A stretch of DNA of 64,000 nt, taken from contig NZ_QVIO01000001.1 in the NCBI RefSeq assembly GCF_003416895.1, forward strand, positions 1,922,001 to 1,986,000, written 5' to 3'. Shown piece after piece: positions 62,896 through 64,000 of this stretch (position 1 is its first letter; every line of letters begins with the position of its first letter). The position numbers were made by a program, and so were the translations under genes. This stretch comes from Duganella sp. BJB476. GTDB taxonomy: Bacteria; Pseudomonadota; Gammaproteobacteria; Burkholderiales; Burkholderiaceae_D. The notes beneath the pieces are model-generated. The model made no database searches, was not told where the DNA came from, and saw nothing but the letters and a program-made list of their open reading frames with translations.

Positions 62896-63813
62896 ATGAG
62901 CACAAACGCAAAACTGCTGCGCTTCGGCGCGCTGGCCGTTGTTGTCGGCGCCGGCCTGTATCTGGCGCTGCCGCGCAGCGAGGCGCCGCGCGCCAGCGCC
63001 GCCGATCCAAACTATTTTGCGTTTGTGCCATCGATGATCGGCACGCGGCCCGACGGCGACGTGCGCCAGACGGCGGCGGACAAGCTGACCGTCAACGCGG
63101 AGCTGGCCTACCTGTTCGACTACTATCTGGCGGGACTGGGCGAGAAGCCGCTGGAGGCGATCCGCGTGGAGATAGGCCGTGAACTGGATCGCCGCCTGAG
63201 CGCCGCGCCGGCGGCCGAGGCCAAGCGCCTGCTGGACGCCTACCTGGCCTACAAGCGCGCGCTGGTCGATGTGGAACGCGGCTTGCCGGCCACGCCGGAT
63301 CTGGCGCAGGGTGCGCGTCGGCGGCTGGAGGCCATGCAGCGCCTGCGCCGTTCGTATTTCAGCGACGCCGAAGCCGAGGGACTGTTCAGCGCCAGCGACG
63401 CTTACGATCTGGACGCGGTGGCACGGCTGGAGATCAACGCCGACAAGAGCTTGACCGATGCGCAGCGCAAGGAACGCATCGCAGCGCTGGATGCGCGCTT
63501 GCCGCAACAGCTGCGCGACGAGCGCGATGCACCGGCCAAGGTGTTGAAACTTGAGGAAGTGGTGGCGAAGGCTCGCGAGCAAGGCATGGGCGACAACGAG
63601 ATCTACCGCATGCGCGCCGCTGCGCTGTCGCCCGAAGCGGCGGCCCGCCTGGCCGACGTCGACCGCGAAGAAGCGGACTGGCACAGCCGCATCGCCAGCT
63701 ATCTGGCACAACGCCAGCAACTGGCCGGCGCCTCCGATCCAGCAGCGCTGCAGAAACTGCGCGACGCCATTTTTTCCGCCGACGAACAGAAGCGCCTTGC
63801 GGCCTACGAGTAA
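62896..63813 (+). CDS. lifO: Lipase-specific foldase (LifO/LipB)
   Basis: A 305-aa periplasmic steric chaperone with an N-terminal membrane anchor (LRFGALAVVVGAGLYLALPR). The RxxFxxY-type region appears as RRSYFSDAEAEGLFSASDAYDL, and helical segments (ELDRRLSAAPAAEAKRLLDA, LEEVVAKAREQGMGDNEIYR) match the extended helical scaffold that wraps the lipase. AAGGAG lies 6 bp before the ATG at 62896; the ATG at 62893 has too short a spacing. A paralogue-like protein exists at 27.7 kb. Confidence 0.9.
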   Translation: MSTNAKLLRFGALAVVVGAGLYLALPRSEAPRASAADPNYFAFVPSMIGTRPDGDVRQTAADKLTVNAELAYLFDYYLAGLGEKPLEAIRVEIGRELDRRLSAAPAAEAKRLLDAYLAYKRALVDVERGLPATPDLAQGARRRLEAMQRLRRSYFSDAEAEGLFSASDAYDLDAVARLEINADKSLTDAQRKERIAALDARLPQQLRDERDAPAKVLKLEEVVAKAREQGMGDNEIYRMRAAALSPEAAARLADVDREEADWHSRIASYLAQRQQLAGASDPAALQKLRDAIFSADEQKRLAAYE

Positions 63814-63825
63814 TTTCAGTTCAAA

Positions 63826-63852
63826 GTTAAAAAAAGCGGCCCGAAGGCCGCT
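63826..63852 (-). terminator. Terminator of the right-end chemotaxis gene
   Basis: AGCGGCC/GGCCGCT with a 4-nt loop (UUCG on the minus strand) is followed on the minus strand by seven Ts and AAC. It serves the gene entering from the right edge and also marks the end of lifO. Confidence 0.85.
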
Positions 63853-63891
63853 TGACTTTGCTGCTGCGCCAGATAGTGGCTTACTTTATTG

Positions 63892-64000
63892 TTAGAACTC
63901 TTCCCAGTCGTCGCCCGCCACTGTGGCCGCCTGGCGCGCCGGTGCCTTGACCGCCGCGGCCTTCAACGCCGGGCGCGCGGCCGGCGCCGCGACGGCAACC
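63892..64000 (-). CDS. C-terminus of a methyl-accepting chemotaxis protein (partial)
   Basis: Only the last 35 residues are inside the window: VAVAAPAARPALKAAAVKAP followed by a short tail ending GDDWEEF and TAA (63892-63894). An Ala/Pro-rich linker ending in an acidic-aromatic DWEEF pentapeptide is typical of MCPs, where it tethers CheR/CheB. The receptor itself lies beyond base 64000. Confidence 0.7.
   Translation of the reverse strand, partial: VAVAAPAARPALKAAAVKAPARQAATVAGDDWEEF

Overview
The window looks like chromosomal DNA of a high-GC betaproteobacterium of the family Oxalobacteraceae (Massilia/Duganella group). Pointers are the recJ locus preceded by an RpfE-type gene, the prfB-HAD-lysS order, a PEP-CTERM protein, a fused LivM-LivG transporter subunit and an MCP tail ending DWEEF. 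The placement is inferred from gene content, not from a marker phylogeny. No rRNA, tRNA, CRISPR array or transposase gene was recognised.

Layout. 1-3.7 kb (minus strand): a compact peptide-modification operon made of a 58-aa precursor that was found only by reading the strand by eye, an MvdD-type ATP-grasp ligase, a Clp-fold serine protease and an ABC exporter cut by the window edge. It has its own strong promoter. 3.7-8.2 kb: a CsgG-family lipoprotein-like gene, the lolC-lolD-tatD operon and a PEP-CTERM protein. 8.3-17.3 kb: a 2998-aa Ca-binding SdrD-B repeat adhesin with 22 repeats, twelve of which form two tandem 697-aa superunits; its upstream region carries two GACAAC/GTTGTC dyads. 17.5-23.9 kb: rpfE-like/recJ, a VOC protein, a lower-GC patch with a deaminase-fold toxin-like protein, a Xre-RES toxin-antitoxin pair and DUF2288. 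23.9-28.5 kb: secreted alpha-amylase, GntR regulator, secreted arabinanase and an orphan lipase-foldase-like protein. 28.4-31.2 kb: purine salvage (8-oxoguanine deaminase and NCS2 permease). 31.4-33.6 kb: LysR divergent from an AhpD-like/PNPOx pair. 33.6-38.5 kb: secreted alpha/beta hydrolase, YbaK, DUF4272, RcnB-like and unknown proteins. 38.5-44.2 kb: branched-chain amino-acid type ABC transporter livK-livH-livMG-livF plus an aldo/keto reductase. 44.3-46.9 kb: Sel1 and CpdB-type nucleotidase. 47.2-50.5 kb: prfB (programmed frameshift), HAD phosphatase, lysS.

50.6-51.1 kb contains the most unusual non-coding structure: a 525-bp element with about 40-bp imperfect terminal inverted repeats and a highly regular array of TAGAC-type boxes spaced 10 and 21 bp apart (31-bp period), surrounding a stop-to-stop frame with four cysteines. 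It looks like the ends of a small non-autonomous mobile element or another helically phased protein-binding array.

51.2-64 kb: periplasmic binding protein, RDD protein, VOC protein, ppnN, POT peptide transporter, glpD, PBP1a (mrcA), DUF6624, TetR, lipase with its dedicated foldase (lipA-lifO), and the C-terminus of a chemotaxis receptor.

The two leading candidates for an undescribed system are the ATP-grasp peptide operon at 1-3.7 kb and the phased-box element at 50.6-51.1 kb. The deaminase-fold protein at 20.9 kb is third.
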